Shown in pieces: positions 1 through 7,010 of a DNA stretch of 64,000 bases. The stretch lies in contig LVBB01000075.1 in NCBI GenBank assembly GCA_001603075.1, positions 62,657-126,656 on the forward strand. The letters run 5' to 3'. A program made the position numbers and the translations under genes. This stretch comes from Phycisphaerales bacterium Planc_01 (GTDB lineage Bacteria > Planctomycetota > Phycisphaerae > Sedimentisphaerales > Anaerobacaceae). The notes under the pieces were generated by a model. That model did no database searches. It saw only the letters and a list, made by a program, of their open reading frames with translations, and had not been told where the DNA came from. How positions within the stretch are numbered: the stretch's first letter is position 1; every line of letters starts with the position of its first letter.

Positions 1-536
1 CGCCCCGCGCTGCGCCGGGCGAGCGGCGTCGTCGGCGGGCGTCGGACGCGCCCGACGACGAGGTCCGGCGTATCCCGCTGGGCAACGGCCTGTTCGCCAC
101 CGTCGACGCCGCCGACTATGAAGAGCTGAGCAAGTATCGGTGGTACGCCAGTCCGCACGGCCGCATCATCTATGCGAGGTGCCGCACGAAGCGAAAGGAC
201 TGGTACATGCACCGCATGATTCTGCGGCCGCGCAAGGGCGCCATCGTGGACCACATCGACGGCAACGGTCTGAACAACCGGCGGTGCAACCTGCGCATCT
301 GCACGCACCACCAAAACCAGGCCAACCGGGGGCCGTGCGGCGGGGCGTCGCAGTTTATCGGCGTGTTCCGCAACCGAAACAAATGGCAGGCGGGGATTCG
401 GTACCGAGCGAAGTACTTCTACCTGGGGCTCCACGACGACGAGGTCGAGGCGGCCAAGGCCCGCGACCGCAAGGCGTACGAACTGCACGGCTCCTACGCC
501 TACCTGAACTTCCCGGAAGACTTCGCGCCGGAGTGA
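1..536 (+). CDS. HNH/AP2 endonuclease-like protein, 5' end missing
   Basis: Partial gene cut by the left edge; the first complete codon is at position 3 and no ATG, GTG or TTG lies before the conserved part, so the start is outside the window. The 177 visible residues show IPLGNG (24-29), an HNH core with a histidine in MHRMI (H70) and HIDGN followed by paired Asn (84-92), and a C-terminal AP2-like segment beginning FIGVFRNRNKWQAGI (about 119-132). This order is typical of HNH-AP2 proteins related to homing endonucleases, which nick or cut DNA and are often found as free-standing selfish or phage-derived genes. Nothing else mobile is visible nearby. Family assignment is good; activity and host element are not known. 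Confidence 0.75.
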   Translation, partial: PRAAPGERRRRRASDAPDDEVRRIPLGNGLFATVDAADYEELSKYRWYASPHGRIIYARCRTKRKDWYMHRMILRPRKGAIVDHIDGNGLNNRRCNLRICTHHQNQANRGPCGGASQFIGVFRNRNKWQAGIRYRAKYFYLGLHDDEVEAAKARDRKAYELHGSYAYLNFPEDFAPE

Positions 537-646
537 CGCGAGGGGTTTGGGCGTCTCGTCGGGGTCCTCAGGCCTGTCCGACAAGGCGGAGGTCCGGACG
601 ACGCTGCTGGCCTGGAGGTCGGTGGCGGCGGTGGGGTCGGGAGTGG

Positions 647-1753
647 TCAGCGATCGTTCGCCATTGCGTTCAGCACCTTCTCGACGATCGCGCGGTCGAC
701 GTCCACGGCGTATTGGCCGGCCGGGCAGTGGACGTGGCCGAGGCGGTCGAGCAGGACGAATCGCGGCCATTGACTGACGGCCTTCTTGTCATGCTTGAGC
801 AGGTCGATCAGTTGCCCGTTGTCCAGATCGGCGGGCAGCTTCGTTGGGACGTCGAGTTGTTCGAGCAGTGCGGTGACGCGTTCGAGGCGGCCGGGCTCGG
901 TCAGGCCCATCTCGATCTCAATGCGGCCGGCGGCGACGATGCCGATGGCGATGGCCTCGCCGTGCAGCAACCGGTAGTTGCCGGCCGATTCGACGGCGTG
1001 TCCGATCGTGTGGCCGTAGTTGAGCATCCGACGCAGGTTCCGCTCGTCGGGGTCGGCCTCGACGACGCGGCCCTTGATCGTGCAATTGAATCGTGCGAGC
1101 GTTTCGAGGACGTCCATCCCGCGAGCGAGGAGAGCGTCCATCTGTTGCTCGATGAACTCGAAGTAGTCTGCGTCGGCGATCATGGCGTGCTTGACGGATT
1201 CGACCAGGCCGGATCGGTATTGCCGCTCGTCGAGCGTCTGCACGACGGCGACGTCGATATACACGGCCGCCGGGTGCCAGAAGGCCCCGAAGGCGTTCTT
1301 GCTGACGCTGGAATCGACGCCGGTCTTGCCGCCGATAGCCGAGTCGGCCTGGGCCAGCGTCGTCGTCGGGACCTGGACGACGGGCACGCCGCGTTTGAAG
1401 ATGGCCGCCGCGAAGCCGGCCACGTCGCCCACGGTGCCGCCGCCGAGGGCGACGACGAGCGTGTCGCGTCCGAGGTAGGCCTTCTCCATCGCCTCGACGA
1501 TGGCCACGGCGGTGGTGATGTTTTTGGAGCCCTCACCGGGCGGGTCGATGACGAAGCAGGGCACGGGTCGGCCAGCGAGCAGGGTGTCGAGGTGGCCGGC
1601 GGCGACCACGTTGGCGTCGGTGACGACGAACGGCCGGCGGTGGCCGAACGCGGCCTTGATCTGCGGCCACAGGCTTGGCAGCAGGCCCGCGCCGATGGCG
1701 ACTTTGTAGCTGGCCGGCTGGGCGGCCGGGACCTTGACTTCCAGTTCGTGCAT
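647..1753 (-). CDS. aroB: 3-dehydroquinate synthase
   Basis: Cytoplasmic enzyme of the shikimate pathway that converts DAHP to 3-dehydroquinate using NAD and a divalent metal. The 368 residues are normal length. Diagnostic blocks are GGGTVGDVAGF (104-114, nucleotide binding), PTTTLAQADSAIGGKTGV (129-146), the metal ligand E185 in LVESVKHA, NYGHTIGHA with H248, and HGEA with H264. The gene is transcribed away from the aroD-aroE fusion, with about 170 bases between the two start codons, so two consecutive shikimate enzymes share one divergent control region. The ATG at 1753 begins a typical N-terminus. Confidence 0.96.
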   Translation of the reverse strand: MHELEVKVPAAQPASYKVAIGAGLLPSLWPQIKAAFGHRRPFVVTDANVVAAGHLDTLLAGRPVPCFVIDPPGEGSKNITTAVAIVEAMEKAYLGRDTLVVALGGGTVGDVAGFAAAIFKRGVPVVQVPTTTLAQADSAIGGKTGVDSSVSKNAFGAFWHPAAVYIDVAVVQTLDERQYRSGLVESVKHAMIADADYFEFIEQQMDALLARGMDVLETLARFNCTIKGRVVEADPDERNLRRMLNYGHTIGHAVESAGNYRLLHGEAIAIGIVAAGRIEIEMGLTEPGRLERVTALLEQLDVPTKLPADLDNGQLIDLLKHDKKAVSQWPRFVLLDRLGHVHCPAGQYAVDVDRAIVEKVLNAMANDR

Positions 1754-1826
1754 GGTCAGACTCTGTACTCGAAGCTCATTCGTGAATCAGGATCCTCCTC
1801 TCCTGCATACTATCCGACGAGCCCAC

Positions 1827-1855
1827 ATCCTACCGCATCGGCCGTCCGAGATCAA
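1827..1855 (-). promoter_or_regulatory. Candidate sigma-70-type promoter for aroB
   Basis: Read on the minus strand there is TTGATC, a 17-base spacer, then TAGGAT, each matching four of six consensus bases. It lies about 75 bases upstream of the aroB start in the divergent aroB/aroDE spacer. Pattern match only. Confidence 0.4.
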
Positions 1856-1926
1856 GCGTAACCTGCCGTGAATCCGGACTTGGACCTTGCCTGGCACGGG
1901 TGCGGCTGGTATATGGTGGAGCCACT

Positions 1927-3495
1927 ATGACGTACTTGGCGGTCCCCATATCGGCGAAGAACGCGGCCCAGGCCGCAGAGCAGGTCCGCCGGGCCGCAGC
2001 CGGCGGCGCGGAGATGCTCGAACTGCGGATGGACTACCTGGAAGGGCTTACGGCGGACCTGGCGAAGCAGGTCCTGCGGCAGACGCAGGCTCTGGCCGGC
2101 GAGGCCGTCCCCTTGATCGTAACGTGTCGAGACGCGCGCGAAGGCGGGGCGATCGACTACCCCGAATCGCTGCGGATCGAGATTCTGGCGATGGCGTTGG
2201 GCGAAGGGGCCGGATTCATCGATGTTGAGTTCGTCAATTTCCAAAGACTTGCGTTCCGCCAGCGAATCGAGTCCGCCCTGGCGCAAGCAAAGGGTCGGCT
2301 GATTCTCTCGACCCATGATTTCGCCGGTCCGTTCGATGACATCAAGCGGCGACACCATGACATCGTGCAGGCGTGCCCGGCGGCCGTGCCCAAGCTGGTC
2401 TGCACGGCGAATCACATCAACGACTGCTTCGTGGCGTTCGATCTGCTGCACGAGGTCGACGGCGACTGCATCGTGCTGTGCATGGGCCAGGCCGGCCTGA
2501 TCAGCCGGGTGCTCGCGAAAGAGCTGGGGGGGCTCGTTACGTTTGCCAGTCTCGACGAGGCCAGCGGCACCGCGCCGGGGCAGGTGACGCTCGACGCGTT
2601 CAAAGGGCTCTACCATCACGATTCGATGGACCGCGAGACCGAGCTGTTCGGCGTGATCGCCGACCCGGTGGGCCATTCGCTCAGTCCGGCGATCCACAAC
2701 GCCTGCCTGGCAGACAAGGGAATCAACGGCGTCTATCTGCCGCTGCTGGTCCAGGGCGGCCGCGAGGGGCTGTTCGGCTTTCTCGATAACGTCCTGTCGC
2801 GGCCCTGGCTGGGCTTTCGCGGTTTCAGCGTCACGATCCCGCACAAGCACAGCGCCCTCGACTATGTGCGGCAGAAAGGCGGCTTCATCGAGCCCCTGGC
2901 CGCGCAGATCGGCGCTGCCAATACCCTCGTCATCGAGCGACAAGCGACAAGCGACGAGCGACTTGGTGCCTACAACACCGACTATGCCGGGGCGCTCGAC
3001 GCCATCGCCGACGGCATGGGCATCTCTCGCGAGGGATTCCGCTGCATGCCGGTTGCGGTCGTGGGAGCAGGGGGCGTTGCACGGGCCATCGTCGCAGGGC
3101 TGACCGATGCCGGCGCGAAGGTCACGATCTACAACCGCACCGTCGAGCGAGCCGAGCAACTGGCCGCCGATTTCGGTTGCGTCTGTGCCGGCCTCGATGC
3201 GTTCTCGCATCTCGACGCTCGGCTCCTCGTCAACTGCACCAGCATCGGGATGCACCCGAAGGTCGATACAACGCCCGTTCCACCGGAGTTGCTCAAGTCC
3301 GGCATGGCCGTCTTCGACACCGTCTACAACCCCGCCGAAACCCTGCTGCTCAAGCACGCCAAAGCCGCCGGCGCCAGAACCATCGACGGCATCGCCATGT
3401 TTGTCAACCAGGCCCTCGCCCAGTTCCACCTCTTCACCACCCAGTCCGCCGATCCCGCCCTCATGCGCCGGGTCGTCCTGGACAGCCTGCGATGA
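1927..3495 (+). CDS. aroDE: Bifunctional type I 3-dehydroquinate dehydratase / shikimate dehydrogenase
   Basis: A 522-residue fusion of two consecutive shikimate-pathway enzymes. Residues 1 to about 228 are type I dehydroquinase: TCRDAREGG (66-74), catalytic His130 in LSTHDFAGP, the Schiff-base Lys156 in PKLVCTA, and the closing ASGTAPGQ loop (212-219). Residues about 236-522 are shikimate dehydrogenase: GHSLSPAIHNA, SVTIPHK with Lys307, YNTD with Asp352, the NADP-binding loop VVGAGGVARA, NRT, and a C-terminal GIAMFVNQA segment. The fusion yields dehydroquinate to shikimate in one polypeptide, as in plants and some bacteria. The ATG at 1927 follows a GGTGGAG-like ribosome site; an in-frame GTG at 1900 lacks one. 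The stop overlaps the next gene's ATG. Confidence 0.95.
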   Translation: MTYLAVPISAKNAAQAAEQVRRAAAGGAEMLELRMDYLEGLTADLAKQVLRQTQALAGEAVPLIVTCRDAREGGAIDYPESLRIEILAMALGEGAGFIDVEFVNFQRLAFRQRIESALAQAKGRLILSTHDFAGPFDDIKRRHHDIVQACPAAVPKLVCTANHINDCFVAFDLLHEVDGDCIVLCMGQAGLISRVLAKELGGLVTFASLDEASGTAPGQVTLDAFKGLYHHDSMDRETELFGVIADPVGHSLSPAIHNACLADKGINGVYLPLLVQGGREGLFGFLDNVLSRPWLGFRGFSVTIPHKHSALDYVRQKGGFIEPLAAQIGAANTLVIERQATSDERLGAYNTDYAGALDAIADGMGISREGFRCMPVAVVGAGGVARAIVAGLTDAGAKVTIYNRTVERAEQLAADFGCVCAGLDAFSHLDARLLVNCTSIGMHPKVDTTPVPPELLKSGMAVFDTVYNPAETLLLKHAKAAGARTIDGIAMFVNQALAQFHLFTTQSADPALMRRVVLDSLR

Positions 3496-4355
3496 CCCGC
3501 AAACCGAAACAGATCGTCATCGACAAAGACATCCTCGTTGGAACAGGTGTCGACACTCTTTGCGCCTTTGCCAAGAGCCACCTTTTGCTTCTTTCTGACA
3601 CGCTATTGTATGAATGCGCGACAGCTACAAAGCAAGACCCGACGAAGCTCCTTGGTAGGTGTGAAGCACTGTTTTTGTCTGGGGCATGTTACTGCGCCAG
3701 CAGTCGCTCATTCATGTCCAAGGAACGCGCGGACTGTTGTCCGTACCCTGCGCTTCTTGCGGATGCAGAAATGACCGACAGAATCTGCAGTCAGAAGATC
3801 AGTCTGGGGCACACTCTGCGATCACGGAGGACAGAGAAGGTACTTCAGACTCGAGGTGATATTGCGTGCCGTGAATTTCTGGAATTCAGCCAAATTATCA
3901 GGCAGAGCCACGTTTTCAGGGGCGATGTTGACGCCAATCTGATGAGGAGTCTGCCTGGCGATACAGGTCTCCGGTTGACCCAGATCCTTAAGATCATCGA
4001 CACATTCGATATTCATGACATGGCGCTACGCCAAATACGCGAGGACCGGATAAGCGACAAGTCACGGTTCTGTTCGTCACCTGATTGGATGGCATGGCAT
4101 CATGTGCGCTTAACCTTAGCATTGGTGCAGGAGTACCATTACATGCGTTCGGTAGGGGGCGACCCTGCACAACAGCGGGCTGAACATGACTATCAAGACA
4201 TGGAATACGTGTTGTTGTTGAGTCGGGCTGATGCCGTCATTACGCAGGACAAACGATTGGCCGCATTGGCGCGAGCCGCCTTTCCGGAAAAGGACGTGTT
4301 TTCGGGTCTGGAGGAGGTGCCGGAGTCATATCGGTGCGACTGGGCGGGTTTGTGA
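3492..4355 (+). CDS. PIN-like domain protein
   Basis: A 287-residue protein whose ATG overlaps the aroDE stop as ATGA. The N-terminus IVIDKDILVG and the C-terminal block HDYQDMEYVLLLSRADAVITQDKRLAA (given here from about residue 234, with spaced acidic residues D, E and D) resemble the metal-binding acidic positions of PIN-fold ribonucleases; SDTLLYE near residue 35 could supply the second acidic residue. The middle is cysteine-rich (for example CYCASS and DCCPYP) and not recognised. Base composition is visibly lower in GC than the flanking aro genes, which suggests later acquisition despite translational coupling. It sits beside MNT/HEPN toxin-antitoxin remnants. Function as a nuclease is inferred, not shown. 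Confidence 0.65.
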   Translation: MTRKPKQIVIDKDILVGTGVDTLCAFAKSHLLLLSDTLLYECATATKQDPTKLLGRCEALFLSGACYCASSRSFMSKERADCCPYPALLADAEMTDRICSQKISLGHTLRSRRTEKVLQTRGDIACREFLEFSQIIRQSHVFRGDVDANLMRSLPGDTGLRLTQILKIIDTFDIHDMALRQIREDRISDKSRFCSSPDWMAWHHVRLTLALVQEYHYMRSVGGDPAQQRAEHDYQDMEYVLLLSRADAVITQDKRLAALARAAFPEKDVFSGLEEVPESYRCDWAGL

Positions 4356-4487
4356 GGGTATCTGCCGGCGTGTTGCATCGTTCGGCTGACTGGCGGTATA
4401 CTGGTAGCAGGGCTGGAGTTGTTTCGTCGCCGGGCTCGATCGGGTGGTTTGTCAGCGAACAGCTTGGCGCGTTGGAGAGTGCGTGCA

Positions 4488-4802
4488 ATGGGATTGAAGA
4501 TCGGCGTTCCGCAGGAAGAGATTGAGGCGTTTTGTCGCCGGCATCGCATCGGGCGTCTGTCGCTGTTCGGGTCGGTGCTGCGCGATGATTTCGGGCCCGA
4601 CAGCGACGTGGACGTGCTCGTCGATTTTGACCGGGGTGTCGACCTGGGCCTGCGGGAGATCGTCTCCATGGAACTCGAGCTTTCCGAGATTCTCGGCCGC
4701 AAGGCCGACTTGGTCGATCGCGAAGAAGTGCGGCGCAGCGGCAACTACATACGGCGACGTCACATCCTCAGTACGGCGGAGACGGTGTATGTGGCGGGAT
4801 GA
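4488..4802 (+). CDS. MNT-type minimal nucleotidyltransferase (MntA-like antitoxin)
   Basis: A 104-residue minimal nucleotidyltransferase with the hallmark GS (28-29) followed by DSDVDVLVDF, giving Asp40 and Asp42; LFGSVLRDDFG is the family block. Known MntA proteins pair with HEPN ribonuclease toxins and silence them by AMPylation. The ATG at 4488 is chosen because GGAGAG sits eight bases upstream and the family begins here; a longer frame from 4419 lacks such support. Its 3' end overlaps by 14 bases the start of the broken HEPN gene at 4789, the normal arrangement for this pair. The antitoxin itself looks intact. Confidence 0.85.
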   Translation: MGLKIGVPQEEIEAFCRRHRIGRLSLFGSVLRDDFGPDSDVDVLVDFDRGVDLGLREIVSMELELSEILGRKADLVDREEVRRSGNYIRRRHILSTAETVYVAG

Positions 4803-5011
4803 TGCCTATGTCCTCGACATGCTGCTCGCGGCCAGGAAGACCTTGGAGTTCGCCAGGGGTGCGGAATCGGCTTGTGCACGAGTACTTCGGAATCCTGCCC
4901 CGCCGGGTCTGGGATGTTGTCGAAAAGGACATTCCTCGGTTGATCGAAGTGCTTGAACCGCTTGTGCCGCAAGACGAAGGCGACGGCTTGTTTGGCGATG
5001 CTCCGGAGTGA
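4789..5011 (+). pseudogene. HEPN toxin (DUF86 type) with internal deletion and frameshift
   Basis: The first 24 codons (MWRDDAYVLDMLLAARKTLE, then FARG) are the standard start of the HEPN/DUF86 family. At about 4858 the reading frame changes and the family's C-terminal part resumes directly: VRNRLVHEYFGILPRRVWD onward to the stop at 5009-5011. The joined remnant is about 75 residues against about 110-115 in the family, so roughly 40-50 codons of the central helices are missing and the two ends are out of frame. The catalytic R-x4-H motif (RNRLVH) survives in the downstream piece but cannot be translated with the N-terminus. I read this as an inactivated toxin beside its intact MNT partner. 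Confidence 0.8.
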
Positions 5012-5014
5012 TCT

Positions 5015-5335
5015 ATGGTGGCGGTGAACAGAATCGAGGAGTTCGGTCGCAGCATTGGGCGCGAGTTCGGGGCTGAGAAGGTGATTCTCTTCGGCTCCTA
5101 TGCGCGGGGTACGCCGGCGCGTGATTCCGACGTCGATCTGCTCGTCATCGGCCCCTTCAGCGGGCGAAGTGTCGATACATCGGTGGCGATTCAGATGAAG
5201 TTACGTCCGGGCTTTCCGGTCGATCTGCTCGTACGAACGCCCGAGAAGGTTCGTGAGCGAATCGAACTGGGCGACACGTTCATGCAGGAGGTCTTGACGC
5301 AAGGGAGAGTCTTGTATGAAGCCGCTGACCGCTGA
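5015..5335 (+). CDS. Second MNT-type nucleotidyltransferase (antitoxin)
   Basis: A 106-residue nucleotidyltransferase with FGSYARG (GS at 27-28) and RDSDVDLLV carrying Asp39 and Asp41. It belongs to a different MNT subgroup from the 4488 gene: its N-terminus (RIEEFGRSIGREFGAEKVIL) and C-terminus (MQEVLTQGRVLYEA) match the subgroup that normally precedes a HEPN gene starting MKPLT.EWV. A GGAG seven bases upstream supports the ATG at 5015, three bases after the remnant HEPN stop. Its own partner, overlapping its 3' end, is truncated. Likely an orphan antitoxin or a decaying system. Confidence 0.85.
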   Translation: MVAVNRIEEFGRSIGREFGAEKVILFGSYARGTPARDSDVDLLVIGPFSGRSVDTSVAIQMKLRPGFPVDLLVRTPEKVRERIELGDTFMQEVLTQGRVLYEAADR

Positions 5336-5375
5336 GTGGGTGTCCAAGTGGGAGGCGACCGCGTGTTGGGTGTGA
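5316..5375 (+). pseudogene. N-terminal remnant of a second HEPN gene
   Basis: An ATG overlapping the end of the MNT gene opens a frame reading MKPLTAEWVSKWEATACWV and then TGA. The MKPLT.EWV start is the usual beginning of the HEPN partner of this MNT subgroup, which is normally over 100 residues long. Only 19 residues remain and the downstream 270 bases show no continuation that I can recognise in any frame. Confidence 0.6.
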
Positions 5376-5550
5376 CAAATCAGGGCAACCACAGTGGGTT
5401 GCCGCGACGGTTGCCCGGCGGGAGGGCGTGGTCATCGAGGCTTGAGGGGAGGGCTTTTCTGCCGTTCTGTGTTTCGGTCCTGTGATTCGGTGATTCTTTG
5501 GGCGTGCTGAGCGTCTGTTCACGTAGCAGGGCCGCAGTGCCTGCGTGGGA

Positions 5551-5579
5551 TTGTGTCCGGGCTACGCTCGACGTATAAT
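5551..5579 (+). promoter_or_regulatory. Candidate promoter for the 5648 gene
   Basis: TTGTGT (5551-5556), a 17-base spacer and a perfect TATAAT (5574-5579), about 70 bases upstream of the ATG at 5648. The rest of the 5376-5647 spacer shows no gene. Confidence 0.5.
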
Positions 5580-5647
5580 CGTCAGCCGTATCCGATGTGA
5601 GGCGTCGTGCGAAGAGATGGTCCCGTGGGAGTGATAGGAGTGTCGTA

Positions 5648-6964
5648 ATGGCCGGCTTTCGCTGGATTTGTGTTGTTCTTGCCATTCTGTCGGCTATGGC
5701 TGCGGGTACGTCGTTCCAGCCTTCCGTGTCTGACGATCGCTGGGCCGAGACGGGCGTGTTCTTCCGGGAGCACTGGGCCGAATTCGATGCGGCGGTCAGC
5801 AATTCGTCCGGCCGGATGCTGCGGGTCAACGACGCCGAGCTGAGCCTGCACCCCGAGTACGGCAGAAGGTCGGAGGCCCGAGCCAACGGCCTGACCCTGA
5901 TCGACGTGCCGGAAGACCTGTTCGCCCTGCAGGGCGTCGATCTCTATCTCGAAGTCTGGGGCGGCCACCCCAAGACGGCCAACAAGCGATTTCTCGTCAA
6001 CGGCAAGCAGCCGTACGCCATTGCCGACGACGGTTGCGAGGCAGGCCACTGCGCCTATACGTATCCGCTCGTCCGCCTGGAGGTCGCGGAGCTGGTGACC
6101 GGACGCAACGCGGTCCAGTTCGCCTGCGACCGAGGCGAGACCTTCTGGGGACACTTCATCGTGGATGAAGCCGCGATTCGCTGCTACCTGAAGCCGGACC
6201 ATCCCGATCTGGCGGCACGTGGGCTCGAAGGGTTCTCGGCACGCGTCCTGCTGTCGTCCGGGGACAAGGTCCTCGGCGACGAGGTTGCCGTCACGCTGGC
6301 ATATCCAAAGCGATTCGAAGACCAGATCGAGTCGGTCGAGTATTTCGGACGCTATCATGGCTTCGACGACGATGGCGACGGACAGACGAACGACTGGCAT
6401 GGCTACACCCATGACCGCAAGTACGCCGGCCACATCGGCAGGGCGGCTTCCGTGCCGTTTGCGGTCTCGTGGGATACGCGGATGGTCCCCGATCAGGACA
6501 GACCGATGGCACTGCGGGCGTTGGTCCGTTTGAAGGGCGATCTGTTTTGCTGGACGCCCGTCTTGGATGGACTCGTATTTGCAGAGGGACGGCCGCGCGT
6601 GCAGATGTACACGTGCCGCGATCTGCCGGTGCCGTTCTGGTCGCGGGCGTCGCAGGTCCGCAAGGCCACCATCGAGCTTCCCGATGATCTGTCGGCCCTC
6701 GAATCGGCGAGGCTGATTGTGAAGACCTGGGACGGGGGCGAGGGTACGGTGGCCGAGCCATTCAAGATCAACGGCCATCCCTATGCGATTACTTCGGGCC
6801 GCGCCAACCACGATGTGGTTCACACGGACGTCGAGGTCAATCCGGCGCATCTGAAGCCGGGAGCGAATACGCTGACGCTGTTCAGCGACACCGACCACCA
6901 TGGGATCGAGGTGTTGCTGCCCGGTCCGTGCCTGGTCGTTCGCTATGCCCGGTCGGAACGTTGA
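5648..6964 (+). CDS. Secreted protein of unknown function
   Basis: A 438-residue protein with a cleavable-looking signal peptide (MAGFRWICVVLAILSAMAAG). AGGAG at 5636-5640 supports the ATG at 5648. Two similar beta-rich segments can be seen: one near residues 85-160 with LYLEVWGGHPKTANKRFLVNG and a later one near 345-430 with RLIVKTWDGGEGTVAEPFKING; both are followed by a PYAI and a Leu/Asn-rich strand (RNAVQFACD, ANTLTLFSD). This internal repeat suggests two jelly-roll or carbohydrate-binding-like domains flanking a middle region with an Asp-rich loop (FDDDGDGQTND) that could bind calcium. No catalytic motif is recognised. The next gene starts 46 bases downstream on the same strand. Confidence 0.7.
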   Translation: MAGFRWICVVLAILSAMAAGTSFQPSVSDDRWAETGVFFREHWAEFDAAVSNSSGRMLRVNDAELSLHPEYGRRSEARANGLTLIDVPEDLFALQGVDLYLEVWGGHPKTANKRFLVNGKQPYAIADDGCEAGHCAYTYPLVRLEVAELVTGRNAVQFACDRGETFWGHFIVDEAAIRCYLKPDHPDLAARGLEGFSARVLLSSGDKVLGDEVAVTLAYPKRFEDQIESVEYFGRYHGFDDDGDGQTNDWHGYTHDRKYAGHIGRAASVPFAVSWDTRMVPDQDRPMALRALVRLKGDLFCWTPVLDGLVFAEGRPRVQMYTCRDLPVPFWSRASQVRKATIELPDDLSALESARLIVKTWDGGEGTVAEPFKINGHPYAITSGRANHDVVHTDVEVNPAHLKPGANTLTLFSDTDHHGIEVLLPGPCLVVRYARSER

Positions 6965-7010
6965 CGAGAAGTTGCACGACACAGGCAGGCCTTTTTGAAG
7001 GGAGATTGCG

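Noticed and set aside
140-1861. 573-codon open frame on the plus strand, antisense to aroB
   Set aside because: It is the complement of a clear aroB gene with all catalytic motifs; its translation shows no domain-like pattern. High GC makes antisense frames long.
3177-3491. Upstream extension of the PIN-like gene
   Set aside because: It lies inside aroDE in another frame; the ATG at 3492 with ATGA overlap is the natural start.
5280-5886. Minus-strand open frames in the spacer before 5648
   Set aside because: They overlap the MNT gene and the secreted protein start; no motif.
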